Positions 46,619-56,160 of a DNA stretch of 64,000 nt are shown here, piece after piece. Position 1 is the stretch's first letter. Every line of letters begins with the position of its first letter. Source of the stretch: Gammaproteobacteria bacterium (lineage in GTDB: Bacteria > Pseudomonadota > Gammaproteobacteria > Xanthomonadales > SZUA-36). Under the pieces are notes generated by a model. It saw only the letters and a program-made list of their open reading frames with translations, ran no database searches and was not told the origin of the DNA. A program made the position numbers and the translations under genes. The DNA is taken from contig JAJFLB010000018.1 in NCBI GenBank assembly GCA_021772915.1, positions 62,001 through 126,000 of the forward strand, written 5' to 3'.

Positions 46619-46626
46619 AGCACTAA

Positions 46627-47523
46627 ATGGTTAAACCTACCCAGGATGTCATCATCGTCAGTGGTCTGTCTGGTGGTGGAAAGTCTACTGCTCTGAATGC
46701 GCTGGAAGACCTTGGTTATTACTGCATCGACAATCTGCCGGGTGCATTGTTGCCGGATCTCGGGCCACAAATTTCGTCCAGTCCCGACTTGTACAGAAAA
46801 CTCGCGCTGGGCATTGACGCGCGTTCCCGCGAAGCCAGTCTACAGCTTGTACTCGACTGGATGGTGTGGTTGCGGGAAAACAACTTCACCTGCAAACTCC
46901 TGTTCATAACCGCGGACAAGTCTGTGCTTATTAAGCGATTTAGCGAGACGCGACGCTGTCACCCCCTCACGGGTAGTGACAAGGTCCTCACGGACGCGAT
47001 CGAAAGTGAAGAGCAACTGTTGCGGCCACTGCGTGATCAGGCTGACCAGGTTATCGACAGCAGTAACACCAACATCCATCAACTCAGGCGGGAAGTCTGG
47101 AATTTTGTTGACCGTCATTCCAGCGGTCTGACACTTGTCTTGCAATCATTTGCATTTAAGCGGGGTATACCCAAGGATCTGGACTTTCTGTTTGACACAC
47201 GGATACTTCCAAATCCCTACTGGCATGAAGAACTCCGGTCACTGAGTGGCAAGGATGAGGCCGTCAGGTTGTGGCTTGAAGACGACCCTGACGTCCGCCA
47301 AATGACCCACGACATCGTGAGTTTCCTGCAAAACTGGCTACCCTCCTTCAAAAACACCCAACGCAGCTACGTCACCGTCGGTGTCGGCTGTACAGGTGGC
47401 CAACACCGCTCGGTATATCTTGCAGAAAAACTGGCCACATCACTTCAGGAATGCCATGACAGCATATTGGTGTATCACCGTGAGTGTGGGACCGATGAGC
47501 TCACCCGCCAAAAAGAACAATAG
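46627..47523 (+). CDS. rapZ: RNase adapter protein RapZ
   Basis: The 298-residue protein has the Walker A loop VSGLSGGGKSTALNALEDLGYYCIDNLP, FLFDTRILPNPYW, and the C-terminal substrate/RNA-binding part VGVGCTGGQHRSVYLAEKL. In enterics it presents GlmZ to RNase E, controlling GlmS. The npr (ptsO) gene that usually follows is missing; mgtE comes next after about 180 bases. Confidence 0.96.
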   Translation: MVKPTQDVIIVSGLSGGGKSTALNALEDLGYYCIDNLPGALLPDLGPQISSSPDLYRKLALGIDARSREASLQLVLDWMVWLRENNFTCKLLFITADKSVLIKRFSETRRCHPLTGSDKVLTDAIESEEQLLRPLRDQADQVIDSSNTNIHQLRREVWNFVDRHSSGLTLVLQSFAFKRGIPKDLDFLFDTRILPNPYWHEELRSLSGKDEAVRLWLEDDPDVRQMTHDIVSFLQNWLPSFKNTQRSYVTVGVGCTGGQHRSVYLAEKLATSLQECHDSILVYHRECGTDELTRQKEQ

Positions 47524-47701
47524 GGTAATGAAGCTCCCACGGAGCGAGATCGTAATACCCGCAGCATAAGATAGTTTCCAGTAGCTCGGGTTGATTGCTG
47601 CAATATGCACGTTGACCCTTGGTACAATACGGCGATAACCCTGGCCGCCATAACGATGACCGGCGTCCCTAATTGAACCCCACCAGTGGTTGGCGATAGC
47701 T

Positions 47702-49066
47702 ATGCGGGAACTTCAGCACGAAGAGAAAACTGCTCGCCACCTTGACCGCGTCTCCGATGCGCTTGAGGGTGGCGTTCTTTCACAGGTCAAGCAGTTGGTG
47801 AACAGCCTCAGTGGGGCTGAGATTGGTGACCTGCTGGAATCGCTGCCACAAACCGAGCGCCAGGTGGTGTGGGATCTAGTTGAAGTCGACCTTGACGGCG
47901 ATGTGTTGGTTGAAGTCAACGACGAGGTACGCGCCGGATTAATCCGTTACAGCTCACCAGATGACCTCGTGCAGGCCGTAGGTGATCTGGACATAGATGA
48001 CCTCGCAGACATTCTGGACGACCTGCCGGACGCGGTGGTGACCAATGTACTGCGCGCCATGGACAGACAGGACCGGGATCGTCTCACACAGGTCATGTCT
48101 TATCCCGAAGACTCCGCCGGTGGACTGATGAACCCCGATGTCGTGACGGTACGCCCGGATGTGAGTCTGGATGTGGTGTTACGCTACCTTAGGCTCAGGG
48201 GCGAACTTCCAGAAGTTTTTGACCAGTTATTTGTCGTGGATCGCAGCGGTCAGTATCTCGGACAGCTCAGACTTTCGGAATTGCTGACCAATGAACCTTC
48301 GAGCCACGTATCTGAACTGATTGATTCATCTACTGCATCCATTCCGGTCGAAATGCCGGCACGGCAAGTCGCGACTGAATTCGAGCACCACGACCTGGTA
48401 TCCGCCCCGGTAACCGATCGGGATGGTTTTCTGCTGGGCCAGATCACCATTGATGACGTGGTTGACGTCATCAGGGAAGAAGGTGAGCACATGGTTTTGA
48501 CTGCTGCCGGGCTGGATGAAGAAGACGACATGTTTGCACCGATTGTGCAGTCGGCACGCCGGCGTTGGGTCTGGCTGGGTGTGAACCTGGTCACCGCATT
48601 GCTGGCCGCCCTGGTACTCTACGCTTTTCAACCAACACTGGATGAGCTTGTGGAACTCGCGGTTTTGTTTCCAGTGGTCATGAGTATGGGTGGTATAGCG
48701 GGCACCCAAACTCTAACATTGATGATCAGGGGCATGGCAACCGGGCAGGTCAGTGCTCGCAATTCCATGGCCATCATGCGTAGAGAGCTGGCTGTTGGAG
48801 TTCTCAATGGACTCGTATTCTCAGTCATTATCGCCGCCGTGGCCTATCTGTGGTACGGCAATGCCGGTCTTGGCGTCGTTATGGCCATCGCCATCATTCT
48901 GAATCTGATGGCTGGCGCCCTGGCAGGTGCTTTGATCCCGGTAATATTAAGGCGTATGTCAATAGACCCTGCCCTGGCAGGGGGCGTGGTACTGACCACG
49001 GTGACCGACGTGATCGGCATTCTTGCCTTTATCGGTCTGGCCAGTTATCTGTTGCTCCTGAATTAG
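47702..49066 (+). CDS. mgtE: Magnesium transporter MgtE
   Basis: The 454-residue channel has the cytoplasmic N domain (EIGDLLESLPQTERQVVWDLV), tandem CBS domains from about residue 130 (MSYPEDSAGGLMNPDVVTVRPD), the plug helix and five membrane helices ending PVILRRMSIDPALAGGVVLTTVTDVIGILAFIGLASYLL. The acidic residues near the pore are present. The start is ATG 47702; an in-frame TTG at 47690 is possible. The gap before it shows no recognised Mg2+ riboswitch. Confidence 0.94.
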   Translation: MRELQHEEKTARHLDRVSDALEGGVLSQVKQLVNSLSGAEIGDLLESLPQTERQVVWDLVEVDLDGDVLVEVNDEVRAGLIRYSSPDDLVQAVGDLDIDDLADILDDLPDAVVTNVLRAMDRQDRDRLTQVMSYPEDSAGGLMNPDVVTVRPDVSLDVVLRYLRLRGELPEVFDQLFVVDRSGQYLGQLRLSELLTNEPSSHVSELIDSSTASIPVEMPARQVATEFEHHDLVSAPVTDRDGFLLGQITIDDVVDVIREEGEHMVLTAAGLDEEDDMFAPIVQSARRRWVWLGVNLVTALLAALVLYAFQPTLDELVELAVLFPVVMSMGGIAGTQTLTLMIRGMATGQVSARNSMAIMRRELAVGVLNGLVFSVIIAAVAYLWYGNAGLGVVMAIAIILNLMAGALAGALIPVILRRMSIDPALAGGVVLTTVTDVIGILAFIGLASYLLLLN

Positions 49067-49089
49067 TGTAAATCAAGTTCTGATTCCGG

Positions 49090-51522
49090 ATGCAAATTCT
49101 TCTCATTTCACAGGAGCCACCATTAGCCGTTGACAAGGTTGCGACAGGCAACGCGATTCGCACAGCACAACTCGAATCTGTGTTATCTGCCGGGGGACAT
49201 ACTGTTAAACAGACCTGGTTAAATGTTAACAGCAAGTCGCAGAGCGACACCTTCTGTAGTCGCGATGAATTGCAAGCCATCATCGCCAGACAGCAACCAG
49301 ATGCCATACTGGTTTCTTACTGGGAATTACTCGAGCTACTACCATTTAACCTGCGACAGCCCGTCATTGTTGACTTTGTCGCACCCAGACCACTGGAAGA
49401 ACTTTACCAGGATCCAGCCCGGGTCGGTGCCCAGTTACAACGCTTGCAGAACAGCCTGACAAAGTGTGATTTGTTGCTGGTTGGCAACCATGAACAACGT
49501 AATCTGCTCTGGTTTACCTTGCTTAGAGCTCGGTTTGACCTGCGTAACAGTGACCCTGTGCTGGTCGTGCCCTTGGGCGCGGAACCTGTGGGCAGACCGG
49601 AGTCCAAGCCCGGGATCAGCGGCTGGACGCTGATCAGTGGCGGTGTCAGTTGGCCATGGAGAAAATCCGACGAATACTGGCAAGCAATTCACACCATGCA
49701 GGATGAATCCCAATCGCAGAGCCCGCGACTGATTCTGTTTGGCGGTGAGTACCGCTGGCATGATGCTGACCATCAAGCCCCCGGCGCCAACCTGACAAGT
49801 CGGGACTTTCAAACTGACGAGCTATCCCCTTACTCTCATTTCAGTCGCTTTTTGCTGGAGAACGGTCACATCGGTCTGGAAGTTGCCCAATTCAACATTG
49901 AGCGAAGATACAGTCAGTCATTCCGCTCCGTGGAATTTCTACGTCATGGTTTACCGCTGATTTGTAATGATTACCTGCCGATCGCCGATCTGGTTAAACA
50001 ATACGATGCCGGTTGGACCATAAAAGGGCCCACTGAGATTGCTGGTCTGCTGCACGACATCATGTCCCAGCCCGAAGATTGGAAAAAGCGCTCCAATAAC
50101 GCACTGCGACTGGTGAATGAAGCATTGCGCCCGGAGGTAGTAGCCGCTCCATTGCTTGACTGGCTGGCGACACCTGAAAAGGCTCCCCGGTTGCCCACGG
50201 AAGCGGGACAAGCCGTACCTGTGGTTCTCGGTAAACCTCCCTGGTTCGAGAGACTCAAACGCCAGGCCCGACTACTCAAACGTGCAGCGCTCGGTTGGCT
50301 TTTCCATTCACAGCCAAGCAGCAATATTCTTATCGTTACCCGCAGAGATCTGTTTCCGGACGATCATGGTGCGGCGGTTAAAATAGTTGAAACTGCACGT
50401 GGGCTGTCTCAGCACCATCGAAAGGTCGGCATTGTCAGTGATGACCGAAAGGTTTGGTGGCTGTTCGAAAATGGAGTTGTAAAGCGTTGCAATTTGCCTT
50501 TCTGGTTGCGAATTTTGAGTTTTCCACATTCACTCGCCCGCCTGCTGCATATGAGCAAGGATCTACCAGAGAGCAATAGTTTCTTATACCTGCCACTGAC
50601 GGATAACGGTTTTTTCTGGCATTGTCTGTACGTCGGCAAAAAACTGAATGCGGGCATTTTGCAGGCAGAATTTCCGGCTTACGCAAAACCATGTATTGAG
50701 GCCCGGAGCATTCTTAACGCCCCGGTGGTACTGGTTGAGCACAATGTGGAATATTCTCGGCTTAAGGCGCAAGTAGCGTCACTCACCACCACTCAATTCA
50801 AGACTTTCCAGGCGATCGAGATTGATCTTTGCAATCGCTCTGATGCAGTTATCTGTGTATCAGATAATGATCGCCAACAATTGCTCGGTGATGGTGTGAG
50901 GCCGGATCTGCTGCATACTGTTCCCCACGGATTTGATCCCGAACCTTTCGGCCTGCCCGCAAAAAAATCAATACGCCAGGACCTGGGATTACCTGCCAAT
51001 GCCGTGTTGATCGCCTTTCACGGAATATTCTCCTATCCACCTAACCGCGATGCGTTACAAGTATTTGCCGAAATATTGCTGCCACAACTTGAGACCACGG
51101 ACCACAGCTTTCACGTTATCGCCATTGGCCGTAACCCCCCCATTGAAAGCCCACATCCTAAAATCCACTTCACGGGCAGCGTCGCCGAAGTCGGGCCGTG
51201 GTTGAAAGCCTGCGACCTGGCGGTTATCCCCTTGCGTGAAGGCGGCGGCACACGCATGAAAATCATAGATTGTTTTGCCGCCGGCCTGCCGGTTGTCAGC
51301 ACCTCAAAAGGTATCGAGGGGATCCCGGTTGTCAACGGTAAAGAAGCTTTTATAAGTGACGACTGGAACGACTTTACGAGTGAGATCATTGCACTTGCCG
51401 AGTCATCCAAGCGACGTGACCGTATGTCAACCGCGGCGCTTGAGTTTGTCTCGGGCATGGACTGGAAAAGCATTGCCAAACGCTATCTGGATATTTTTGT
51501 TCGGCTCGGAACACATCGGTAG
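49090..51522 (+). CDS. Double-module glycosyltransferase (two GT-B units)
   Basis: The 810-residue protein consists of two GT-B-like halves. The N-terminal half (about 1-385) runs from ILLISQEPPLAVDKVATGNAIRTAQLE to FLRHGLPLICNDYLPIADLVKQYDAGW, with the donor-site pattern partly degenerate. The second half (about 415-810) starts NILIVTRRDLFPDDHGAAVKIVETARGLSQHHRKVGIV and ends with the family-4 donor motif CDLAVIPLREGGGTRMKIIDCFAAGLPVVSTSKGIEGI. Two transfers by one protein are therefore possible, although the first half may be regulatory. The gene is 24 bases after mgtE and starts the envelope-lipid region; the sugar and acceptor are unknown. Confidence 0.82.
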   Translation: MQILLISQEPPLAVDKVATGNAIRTAQLESVLSAGGHTVKQTWLNVNSKSQSDTFCSRDELQAIIARQQPDAILVSYWELLELLPFNLRQPVIVDFVAPRPLEELYQDPARVGAQLQRLQNSLTKCDLLLVGNHEQRNLLWFTLLRARFDLRNSDPVLVVPLGAEPVGRPESKPGISGWTLISGGVSWPWRKSDEYWQAIHTMQDESQSQSPRLILFGGEYRWHDADHQAPGANLTSRDFQTDELSPYSHFSRFLLENGHIGLEVAQFNIERRYSQSFRSVEFLRHGLPLICNDYLPIADLVKQYDAGWTIKGPTEIAGLLHDIMSQPEDWKKRSNNALRLVNEALRPEVVAAPLLDWLATPEKAPRLPTEAGQAVPVVLGKPPWFERLKRQARLLKRAALGWLFHSQPSSNILIVTRRDLFPDDHGAAVKIVETARGLSQHHRKVGIVSDDRKVWWLFENGVVKRCNLPFWLRILSFPHSLARLLHMSKDLPESNSFLYLPLTDNGFFWHCLYVGKKLNAGILQAEFPAYAKPCIEARSILNAPVVLVEHNVEYSRLKAQVASLTTTQFKTFQAIEIDLCNRSDAVICVSDNDRQQLLGDGVRPDLLHTVPHGFDPEPFGLPAKKSIRQDLGLPANAVLIAFHGIFSYPPNRDALQVFAEILLPQLETTDHSFHVIAIGRNPPIESPHPKIHFTGSVAEVGPWLKACDLAVIPLREGGGTRMKIIDCFAAGLPVVSTSKGIEGIPVVNGKEAFISDDWNDFTSEIIALAESSKRRDRMSTAALEFVSGMDWKSIAKRYLDIFVRLGTHR

Positions 51523-51577
51523 TGCGGTGTAACATATAAATGTTACCTATCAGAGTCGCACAAGTGGAGTTCACACC

Positions 51578-52723
51578 ATGATTATTGCTACTGATACCAG
51601 GCCAGAAATCAGGGAGGTCTCCTCGAAACAGGAGCTGAATACGTTTATCCGCGTTCCGTGGCAAATTTACGAAAATGACCCTAACTGGGTGCCACCACTG
51701 ATGGTTGAGCGCAGGGAGGCACTGTCACCCAAAAACCCCTATTTTCTCCATGCCCGTTGGAAGGCATGGGTCGCGTTTAGAGATGGAAAGCCCATTGGAC
51801 GTATTTCCGCTCAAATCGACGCACTACACCAACAACGTCATGCCAGCAAGACCGGGTTTTTCGGATTGATAGAAGCACCCGATGACGATACGGTTTTCAA
51901 TGCCTTGTTTGCCACCGCAGAGCAGTGGCTTCGAGACCAGGGCATGCAGCATTGCATGGGGCCCTTCAACCTCGGCATAAACCAGGAGGTAGGTGTTCTG
52001 GTTGAGGGGTTTGAAACATCCCCCTATGTAATGATGGGACACGCACCCCCGTACTATGGCACCGCGATTGAACGCTGTGGCTACGGCGTCGTGCGGGATT
52101 TGGTCGCCTATCATCTTGACTCCACCACACTCACCATCCCCAGGGTTATGCAAGCGTTGATAAAGAGAAGTGGCGACCGCATCAAAGTCAGACACCTGCG
52201 ACGCAAGGAAAAAGAAGCCGAACTGGAACTCATGAGGGATATCTTCAACGATGCCTGGCAAAACAACTGGGGTTTCGTGCCGTTCACGCGTGAGGAATTC
52301 AACCAGGTCGGCAAGGAATTGTTGATGTTATTGCCGGTTGACTTCATTCACATCGCCGAACTTGATGGTGAAGCCGTAGCCTTTAATGTACTGATCCCCA
52401 ATATCAATGAAGCACTCGCTGACCTGGATGGCCGCTTACTGCCTTTTGGCTGGGTCAAATTGCTTTGGCGTTTGAAAGTAAGGTTCCCCAAGTCGGCACG
52501 GGTTGCCCTGATGGGTGTCAGACAGAAGTATCAGAACACCCGCTTCGGGCCAGCCCTGGCTTACATGGTGATCAAGGGTGCAATGGATGCCGGCGCAGCC
52601 AAGGGACTCAGAGGCATTGAAATGTCCTGGATACTGGAAGAAAATCGGGGTGTCAGGAATATCATTGAAAGTGTCAGTGGTGAAGTGTCAAAGCGTTATC
52701 GTCTGTATGAAAAAGACCTTTAA
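51578..52723 (+). CDS. GNAT-like N-acyltransferase, candidate bacterial ceramide synthase
   Basis: The 381-residue product contains VPWQIYENDPNWVPPLMVERREALSPKNPYF, WVAFRDGKPIGRISAQID, GFFGLIEAPDDD and MGPFNLGINQEVGVLVEGFETSPYVMMGHAPPYYG, then a second GNAT-like half (AELDGEAVAFNVLIPN). This is a two-GNAT-fold family often annotated only as N-acetyltransferase. The Caulobacter ceramide synthase (bCerS) is described as a GNAT-type acyl-CoA N-acyltransferase, and this gene lies in a region with a serine-palmitoyltransferase-like gene. The substrate assignment is inference from context; the fold call is firmer. Confidence 0.6.
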   Translation: MIIATDTRPEIREVSSKQELNTFIRVPWQIYENDPNWVPPLMVERREALSPKNPYFLHARWKAWVAFRDGKPIGRISAQIDALHQQRHASKTGFFGLIEAPDDDTVFNALFATAEQWLRDQGMQHCMGPFNLGINQEVGVLVEGFETSPYVMMGHAPPYYGTAIERCGYGVVRDLVAYHLDSTTLTIPRVMQALIKRSGDRIKVRHLRRKEKEAELELMRDIFNDAWQNNWGFVPFTREEFNQVGKELLMLLPVDFIHIAELDGEAVAFNVLIPNINEALADLDGRLLPFGWVKLLWRLKVRFPKSARVALMGVRQKYQNTRFGPALAYMVIKGAMDAGAAKGLRGIEMSWILEENRGVRNIIESVSGEVSKRYRLYEKDL

Positions 52724-52780
52724 CCCATGTAGGGCATCATTGTATGGGAGCATGACACAGCTCAGGTGCGAATTAGCAAC

Positions 52781-53602
52781 ATGAACAAAGAGGTTGGAAA
52801 ATTCTGTTCAGTCATACTCGCTGGAGAAAGACCGGTTGCAAGTGCACTCGCCCACGCCTTTAATGTTCCAGCAAGTGTCCTGGTTCCGGTGGCCGGCAAA
52901 CCAACACTACTACGTGTGATAGAGGCTATCAGGGACAGCCAGTTTACGGGCGGTGGGGTCATTTGCGGTCCCGCACCGGAGATTGTGGAAAAAACCCGGG
53001 TTTTACAAGAACTCTTACAGCAACCAGACTTTGAGTGGGTGAAGCCAGCCAAGGGGCCCGCGGCCAGCGCGCTAATGGTGTTGGAAAAACTGAGAGACTA
53101 CCCTGTCTTGTTAGCTACCGGCGACCATGCGCTCTTAACTGCAGAGATCGTGGATGAATTCTGTAATCGTGCACTTTTAAGTTCGCGTACGACAGGTTGT
53201 GATTGTGTTCTGGGTCTGGTGCCTTATGAGTTGGTTAAGTCTGTCTGGCCAGGGTCAAAACGCACGGTACTGAAGTTTTCCGATGGAGAGTTTTGCGGTA
53301 GCAATCTGTTTGCCATCCTCAACCAAAATGGCCTTAGGGCGCTTTCTTTCTGGCAACAGGCGGAAGCCGACCGCAAGCATCCCTGGCGTATTGCCTGGCG
53401 CTTTAGCCCCGTTACGCTGTTGAGTTACCTGCTCAGGAGCTTGACCGCGGAAGGTGCGATGGATGCATTTTCAACCGCTACCGGCTGCCAAATTAAATTT
53501 GTACAGCTGGACTTTGCCAGGGCCGCCGTTGACGTAGACACGGTTGAAGATCAGCAGTTGGCCGATGCGGTTCTCTCCGCCCAAACCACTGATTCAGTCT
53601 GA
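52781..53602 (+). CDS. Nucleotidyltransferase (MobA/NTP_transf_3-like)
   Basis: About 273 residues. The N-terminal segment VGKFCSVILAGERP..SALAHAFNVPASVLVPVAGKPTLLRVIEAI is a variant sugar/alditol-phosphate nucleotidyltransferase start (LAGxRP in place of LAGGxGxR) with PVAGKP. VLLATGDHALLT supplies the metal-binding aspartate. It likely activates a phosphorylated alcohol or sugar with CTP or UTP. It is close to the GNAT-like gene. The start may be GTG 52766 or ATG 52781; neither has a clear ribosome site. Substrate unknown. Confidence 0.68.
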   Translation: MNKEVGKFCSVILAGERPVASALAHAFNVPASVLVPVAGKPTLLRVIEAIRDSQFTGGGVICGPAPEIVEKTRVLQELLQQPDFEWVKPAKGPAASALMVLEKLRDYPVLLATGDHALLTAEIVDEFCNRALLSSRTTGCDCVLGLVPYELVKSVWPGSKRTVLKFSDGEFCGSNLFAILNQNGLRALSFWQQAEADRKHPWRIAWRFSPVTLLSYLLRSLTAEGAMDAFSTATGCQIKFVQLDFARAAVDVDTVEDQQLADAVLSAQTTDSV

Positions 53603-53657
53603 TTCTCTTTTCTTAACCACAATCACTGGCTTCTCTGGGCTAACAACAAAATCGTCG

Positions 53658-55256
53658 TTACAGTAATCGATCCAGGTGAACACCAAGCCGATGGGTTAGG
53701 GCCAACAGGGTCAGCGTGGGGTTCGCCCACCCCCCGGTCGTGAAAACGGAGCTACCAGCAATATGAAGGTTGTGGTAGCCGTGAACAGTACAGTTTGCAT
53801 CCACTACACCTGTGCGAGCCGAACTGCTCATCCGCGTAGTACCCATGTGGTGGTAGCCACCAATGGGATGATTGCCGACACTGGCGTCTACTGGCCACTC
53901 GGGTTTCCCGTCCTCCAGCCATTCACAATTTGTAACTTTACCTAATCCAAGACGGGCAAACTCCTTTTTCAAAACCGTGGCAAACTGCAACATTGTTTCC
54001 TTATCCTGTGCGCCGAGTCGCCAATCGAGATCTGCCCGCTGACATCCCAGTGCGTCCCGTTCCGCTGACAGACGCACCCGGCTGTCAGGGTTCGGCGCCT
54101 GTTCGGCACGGGCCATCACATACAGGCCCATGCGATTTGCCTTAACGCCAAAACGCAATAACGGCATGGACACGTGACGTTGCAGCCAGTCCTGTGTGCC
54201 ACGCCAGGTCTGCCACAATCGCCGACCGGAATTCGAAGGCGACAGGCCATGCTTCAGGTTCATGTAGACGCGTGCACTCATGGTTGCACCTTTGCTGGGG
54301 TCTTTTTGTAACTTGAAGGTAGCCGCGCTATTAAGAATGCCCAGACGTTTTTGCAAAGTGGGTGGTAACACCAAGGCCGGGGTCAGCGGCACACCCGAGC
54401 GCGGGTAACGTTTACGGTATAAAGCCCAGAAAAAAGCCGGGTCTCGTGTCTCGATATGCGCAATCCTGCCATGGGGGTGCTCCATGAAATAACGACCCAG
54501 CTGGTCGTACGCGTTGCCAATACCCGCTGTTTCAACGGCGTTGGAGACCAATAGGAGACGGGCATTTTCAATGGCTCCACAAGCCAGCACATAATGCCGT
54601 GCTTTGACCTGCAATTTGCGGCCCTGTAATGTCCTGGCAGCAATACTGCAAATACTTGAAGCATTGTCTGCCGCCTGTATGCCGATGGTGTTGGCATGCA
54701 GGACTATTTGCACACTTTCGGAATTGATCAGATCGTTACTGCGACGGCTGTTGAAGCGCTCAGCGAGACCGTCAAAACGCCAGAATCGAGTGCCAATTGC
54801 AGCGGGGTCAAACCCGATGGGTTCCAGGCCGAGCTTTTTCCAGATTCCGGCCTCGTAGTCAAATTCACCCAACTCCAGGGAATCATGCGCAATTCGGTAA
54901 TAATCCTTTAAGTCGTCCTTCGCTATCGGCCAACCACTATGGGGGACCCAATCACGCTTTTGAAAATCGATCTGGTCCAGGGGGACACAACGTCCACCCC
55001 AAATATTGGTAGTCCCACCAAAAAATCGCAGTCGGGCATGATCAAGATCGTAATACTCCATACCTATATTTGCGCCATCGAAAAGAGCCTGGGTTTCATC
55101 CTCAAAATCCAAACCACCGCCTTCGAGGAGACACACATCATGACCGGCATTCATCATATCCCTGGCCAGCGCAACACCCGCAGCTCCGGCCCCGACAATA
55201 CAGACCGCTGTTTCAATCAGCAGGTCCGAGCTTGCCACTTGCAGGTCAACTAGCAT
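53658..55256 (-). CDS. GMC-family FAD-dependent oxidoreductase
   Basis: The 532-residue flavoprotein opens with the Rossmann motif AVCIVGAGAAGVALARDMMNAGHDVCLLEGGG. RFFGGTTNIWGGRCVPLDQIDFQKRDWVPHSGWPI and the C-terminal NHPIGGYHHMGTTRMS...GVVDANCTVHGYHNLHIAGSSVFTTGGWANPTLTLLALTHRLG, with the catalytic HxMGT histidine, are GMC/choline-oxidase-type features. It oxidises an alcohol, and related genes are frequent in glycan clusters. It runs opposite to its neighbours and overlaps none. The natural substrate (sugar, polyol or lipid alcohol) cannot be read. Confidence 0.85.
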   Translation of the reverse strand: MLVDLQVASSDLLIETAVCIVGAGAAGVALARDMMNAGHDVCLLEGGGLDFEDETQALFDGANIGMEYYDLDHARLRFFGGTTNIWGGRCVPLDQIDFQKRDWVPHSGWPIAKDDLKDYYRIAHDSLELGEFDYEAGIWKKLGLEPIGFDPAAIGTRFWRFDGLAERFNSRRSNDLINSESVQIVLHANTIGIQAADNASSICSIAARTLQGRKLQVKARHYVLACGAIENARLLLVSNAVETAGIGNAYDQLGRYFMEHPHGRIAHIETRDPAFFWALYRKRYPRSGVPLTPALVLPPTLQKRLGILNSAATFKLQKDPSKGATMSARVYMNLKHGLSPSNSGRRLWQTWRGTQDWLQRHVSMPLLRFGVKANRMGLYVMARAEQAPNPDSRVRLSAERDALGCQRADLDWRLGAQDKETMLQFATVLKKEFARLGLGKVTNCEWLEDGKPEWPVDASVGNHPIGGYHHMGTTRMSSSARTGVVDANCTVHGYHNLHIAGSSVFTTGGWANPTLTLLALTHRLGVHLDRLL

Positions 55257-55393
55257 CTGGGTTTCCTTTCAATGTGATCAACGGGACGCAGAGTCTCTTG
55301 AGTAGTGTATCAACTCTCTACTTTGTAAATTGGAAGATCCATGTTCTAATGCACGGCTTTCGCATTGCTGAAACATGTCATAAGGCTATTTAA

Positions 55394-56122
55394 TTGAAAG
55401 CAATTATCCTAAGTGCAGGTCAGGGACGCCGACTACTGCCACTGACTTCGAACCTCGCCAAATGCTGTTTGCCCTTGCGTGGTGCTTCGATTTTAGAGTG
55501 GCAATTGCGCCAGATATCACGTTGTAACATTGATGAAACCATTGTCGTTACGGGGTTTGCCAACGAAATGGTGGAAGCAATTGTTGCCGGGGTTTCCGAC
55601 GAAACGGTTCGAACACTGCATAATCCAATGTACGCACACACAGACAATCTGGGCACCTGTTGGGAAGCACGTGCGGAAATGGATGGACCATTTGTTTTGA
55701 TGAATGGTGATACCCTATTCGAAGCCGCGATCCTGCAACACTTGCTGGCCTGTAATAAAAGCTACCCCATAACACTTGCAACTGACACCAAACGCCACTT
55801 TGATCTGGATGATATGAAGGTCATCACCGACGGTGATCGACTGTTAAAAGTCAGTAAACAGCTGGATATCAGTCTTGTCAGTGGCGAAAGCATTGGCTTA
55901 ATGATGTTCGACAAGACCGGCGCTGATGCGTTTACAACAAAACTGGAAGAAATGATGGACAAGCGGGATGCACTCAAGCTGTGGTACTTGTCAGCCATCG
56001 ACCAGCTTGCCTCCGAGGGAATTGCGGGAACTTGTCCGATTGACGGTTTGAGTTGGTGCGAAGTGGATGATGCGGCCGACTTTGCGGCGGCATCCGAGGT
56101 GGTCAGGCAATGGCCAAGATAA
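55394..56122 (+). CDS. Choline-phosphate/polyol-phosphate-type nucleotidyltransferase
   Basis: The 242-residue enzyme has KAIILSAGQGRRLLPLTSNLAKCCLPLRGASILEWQLRQI, HNPMYAHTDNLGTCWEARAEM, FVLMNGDTLFE and a late WCEVDDAADFAAA metal aspartate. LicC-like CTP:phosphocholine and inositol-phosphate cytidylyltransferases share TDN(L/I).S/T and WxEVDD patterns. It would make a CDP-alcohol, feeding a CDP-alcohol phosphotransferase such as the one at 58983. The start codon is TTG 55394. The 137 bases upstream are shared with the divergent GMC gene. Confidence 0.78.
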   Translation: MKAIILSAGQGRRLLPLTSNLAKCCLPLRGASILEWQLRQISRCNIDETIVVTGFANEMVEAIVAGVSDETVRTLHNPMYAHTDNLGTCWEARAEMDGPFVLMNGDTLFEAAILQHLLACNKSYPITLATDTKRHFDLDDMKVITDGDRLLKVSKQLDISLVSGESIGLMMFDKTGADAFTTKLEEMMDKRDALKLWYLSAIDQLASEGIAGTCPIDGLSWCEVDDAADFAAASEVVRQWPR

Positions 56123-56160
56123 TAAGGCAACAAATGTGGCCGTCTGGTGAGATATGCGGG

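Noticed and set aside
47524-47701. Mg2+-sensing riboswitch before mgtE
   Set aside because: The 178-base gap shows no recognisable M-box or ykkC-like core; no supporting helices were seen by eye.
52766-52780. GTG start for the nucleotidyltransferase
   Set aside because: Possible, but adds five residues of no likeness; the ATG at 52781 is equally placed, so it is noted only as an alternative.
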